Source: an archaeon (lineage in GTDB: Archaea > Iainarchaeota > Iainarchaeia > Iainarchaeales > CSSED10-239). Taken from it: a DNA stretch of 5,848 nucleotides. Under the pieces are notes generated by a model. The model was not told the origin of the DNA and did not search any database. It saw nothing but the letters and a program-made list of their open reading frames with translations. The stretch lies in contig JALNXN010000029.1 of the NCBI GenBank assembly GCA_023230325.1, positions 1-5,848 of the forward strand, written 5' to 3'. The translations under genes and the position numbers were made by a program. Every line of letters starts with the position of its first letter. The stretch's first letter is position 1. Of this stretch, positions 4,949 through 5,848 are shown one piece after another.

Positions 4949-5848
4949 TACAATTATTTTACAATTAAAACAAGGACAATTTACAATTATGAATTATTCT
5001 AAATTTAAAACTTCAAAAGAGACAACATCTAATGCTAAGGATAATTTTTGTAAATGGTCTAATAATCCCACGGCTTTAGATAAAAAACTTGGAATATATA
5101 AGCCAAGAGCAACATTAATTAAAAGAGGGTATTTAGAGTTTTTAAAAATAGAATTTTCAGCACCTAAGTTAATATTTAAAAATAATTTAGAAGAATTAAT
5201 AGAGAATGATTTTTCTTTGGTCGTAGATACTTTAAAAAAGAGATTAGAAGCGATGGATATTCTTGTTTTTAAGGCAAACTTAGAAAATGCAGAGGTTATT
5301 TCTTTTCACCCTTCTAAAAATATAAAACTAAATAATGGATACACTTCTAATTTTGCCATAAGGCAGTTAAGTAAAGTTGATATAGGAAAAAGATTTGATA
5401 TAGATGTTAAGGATTATCGTAATAATGGGGAATCTTTGCAATTTTATACAAGATTATTCTCTATTTGCATTTACGACAAAGTTAATGACTATCTAAAGCC
5501 ACAAAGAAGGGCAATAGACAAAGACCAAATCTATAAACAGAGAAGTCTATTTGATTTGCTAAAGAAGGAAGATCCTTTTTTTGAAGTTTTAAGGATAGAA
5601 GTAAGATTAAATGGAAAAAGGAAGATTAATGAATTATTGCAAAATTTAGGATTTAATAGAAACCCTTGTTTTAAAGATCTCTTTAATGGAGATTTATGTA
5701 AAAAAACACTAAATCATAGTTGGGAAATGATTTTTAACAAAAACGAGTTCATATTTTCTTTAAATGATGGTCCACAAAAGATACTAGAATCTTTAATTGT
5801 TAAAAATAATGATATTAAATTAATAAAGGCTATTAATATAGTGGGATT
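4941..5848 (+). CDS. Gene II/X-type rolling-circle replication initiator (G2P/Phage_CRI-like), 3' end cut by window
   Basis: Open for 302 codons to the window edge with no stop. It matches filamentous-phage replication protein pII in ordered motifs: the start MIDTIILQL (f1 pII begins MIDMLVLRL), LKIEFSAPKLIFKNN at 68-82 (pII VEIKASPAKVLQGHN), KRFDIDVKDY at 150-159 (pII SRIDATF), ICIYDKVNDYLK at 175-186 (pII VAYLKHVEL) and VLRIEVRLNGKRKINELLQNLG at 216-237 (pII VRFEARIKTRYLKSFG). I compared these from memory of the f1 protein. Y178 would then align with the pII segment that I believe carries the nicking tyrosine. Known role of the family: nicks one strand at the origin and starts rolling-circle replication of a phage or plasmid. 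A second in-frame ATG exists at residue 17, but the conserved MID start supports 4941. An rRNA, tRNA or attachment site that would mark the element end is not visible. Confidence 0.8.
   Translation, partial: MIDTIILQLKQGQFTIMNYSKFKTSKETTSNAKDNFCKWSNNPTALDKKLGIYKPRATLIKRGYLEFLKIEFSAPKLIFKNNLEELIENDFSLVVDTLKKRLEAMDILVFKANLENAEVISFHPSKNIKLNNGYTSNFAIRQLSKVDIGKRFDIDVKDYRNNGESLQFYTRLFSICIYDKVNDYLKPQRRAIDKDQIYKQRSLFDLLKKEDPFFEVLRIEVRLNGKRKINELLQNLGFNRNPCFKDLFNGDLCKKTLNHSWEMIFNKNEFIFSLNDGPQKILESLIVKNNDIKLIKAINIVG

Noticed and set aside
4768..4953. Minus-strand open frame of 61 codons
   Set aside because: It is antisense to the 47-residue gene and the initiator start. Its composition (serine-rich) is what the reverse of a lysine/aspartate-rich gene gives, and the + strand pair is supported by coupling and homology.
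1..5848. TGA read as glycine, as in Gracilibacteria/SR1
   Set aside because: TGA ends the pyrophosphatase and the 47-residue gene at sensible places, no in-frame TGA occurs inside any gene, and glycine is encoded by GGN throughout.

Overview
The window is AT-rich, roughly 30% GC by eye. It uses the standard bacterial code: TGA serves as a stop in two genes, and no in-frame TGA interrupts a gene. Almost none of the genes has a clear Shine-Dalgarno sequence. A manganese-type inorganic pyrophosphatase, small NYN nucleases and many orphan proteins also point to a Patescibacteria/CPR-type genome, for example Parcubacteria. That placement is an inference from style and gene content; no marker gene proves it. 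All convincing genes lie on the + strand.

Left part (1-2523) is chromosome-like. It holds a family II inorganic pyrophosphatase, then two unrelated-looking single-gene units that each encode a NYN (LabA/DUF88-type, PIN-like) metal-dependent nuclease. Each NYN gene is followed by a hairpin terminator. A previously unassigned ~45-50 bp element occurs three times in the same orientation, once in each intergenic gap (about 1002, 1722 and 2477). The copies differ at positions that keep base pairing, so they look like a structured RNA or a folded recombination site rather than simple junk. The second NYN gene also has a good promoter followed at once by a terminator-like hairpin ahead of the start codon.

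Right part (2555-5848) looks like accessory or mobile DNA. It starts with an overlapping gene pair: a Panacea-domain (DUF4065/SocA-like) antitoxin, then a small cysteine-rich protein with a faint PemK/MazF-like pattern, which is the likely toxin. Next come a 371-residue orphan with a possible winged-helix-like C-terminus, a tandem 10-bp repeat, a terminator hairpin, a 47-residue acidic small protein, and, overlapping it by 8 nt, a gene that runs off the window end. That last gene (302 codons visible) matches the gene II/X (G2P, Phage_CRI) rolling-circle replication initiator of filamentous phages at several ordered motifs. The right part is therefore probably one end of an integrated filamentous-phage-like or rolling-circle plasmid-like element, with the toxin-antitoxin pair as stabilising or defensive cargo.

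The most interesting items are the three-copy intergenic element, the Panacea pair with an unfamiliar partner, and the phage-type Rep gene with its small overlapping partner and iteron-like repeat.
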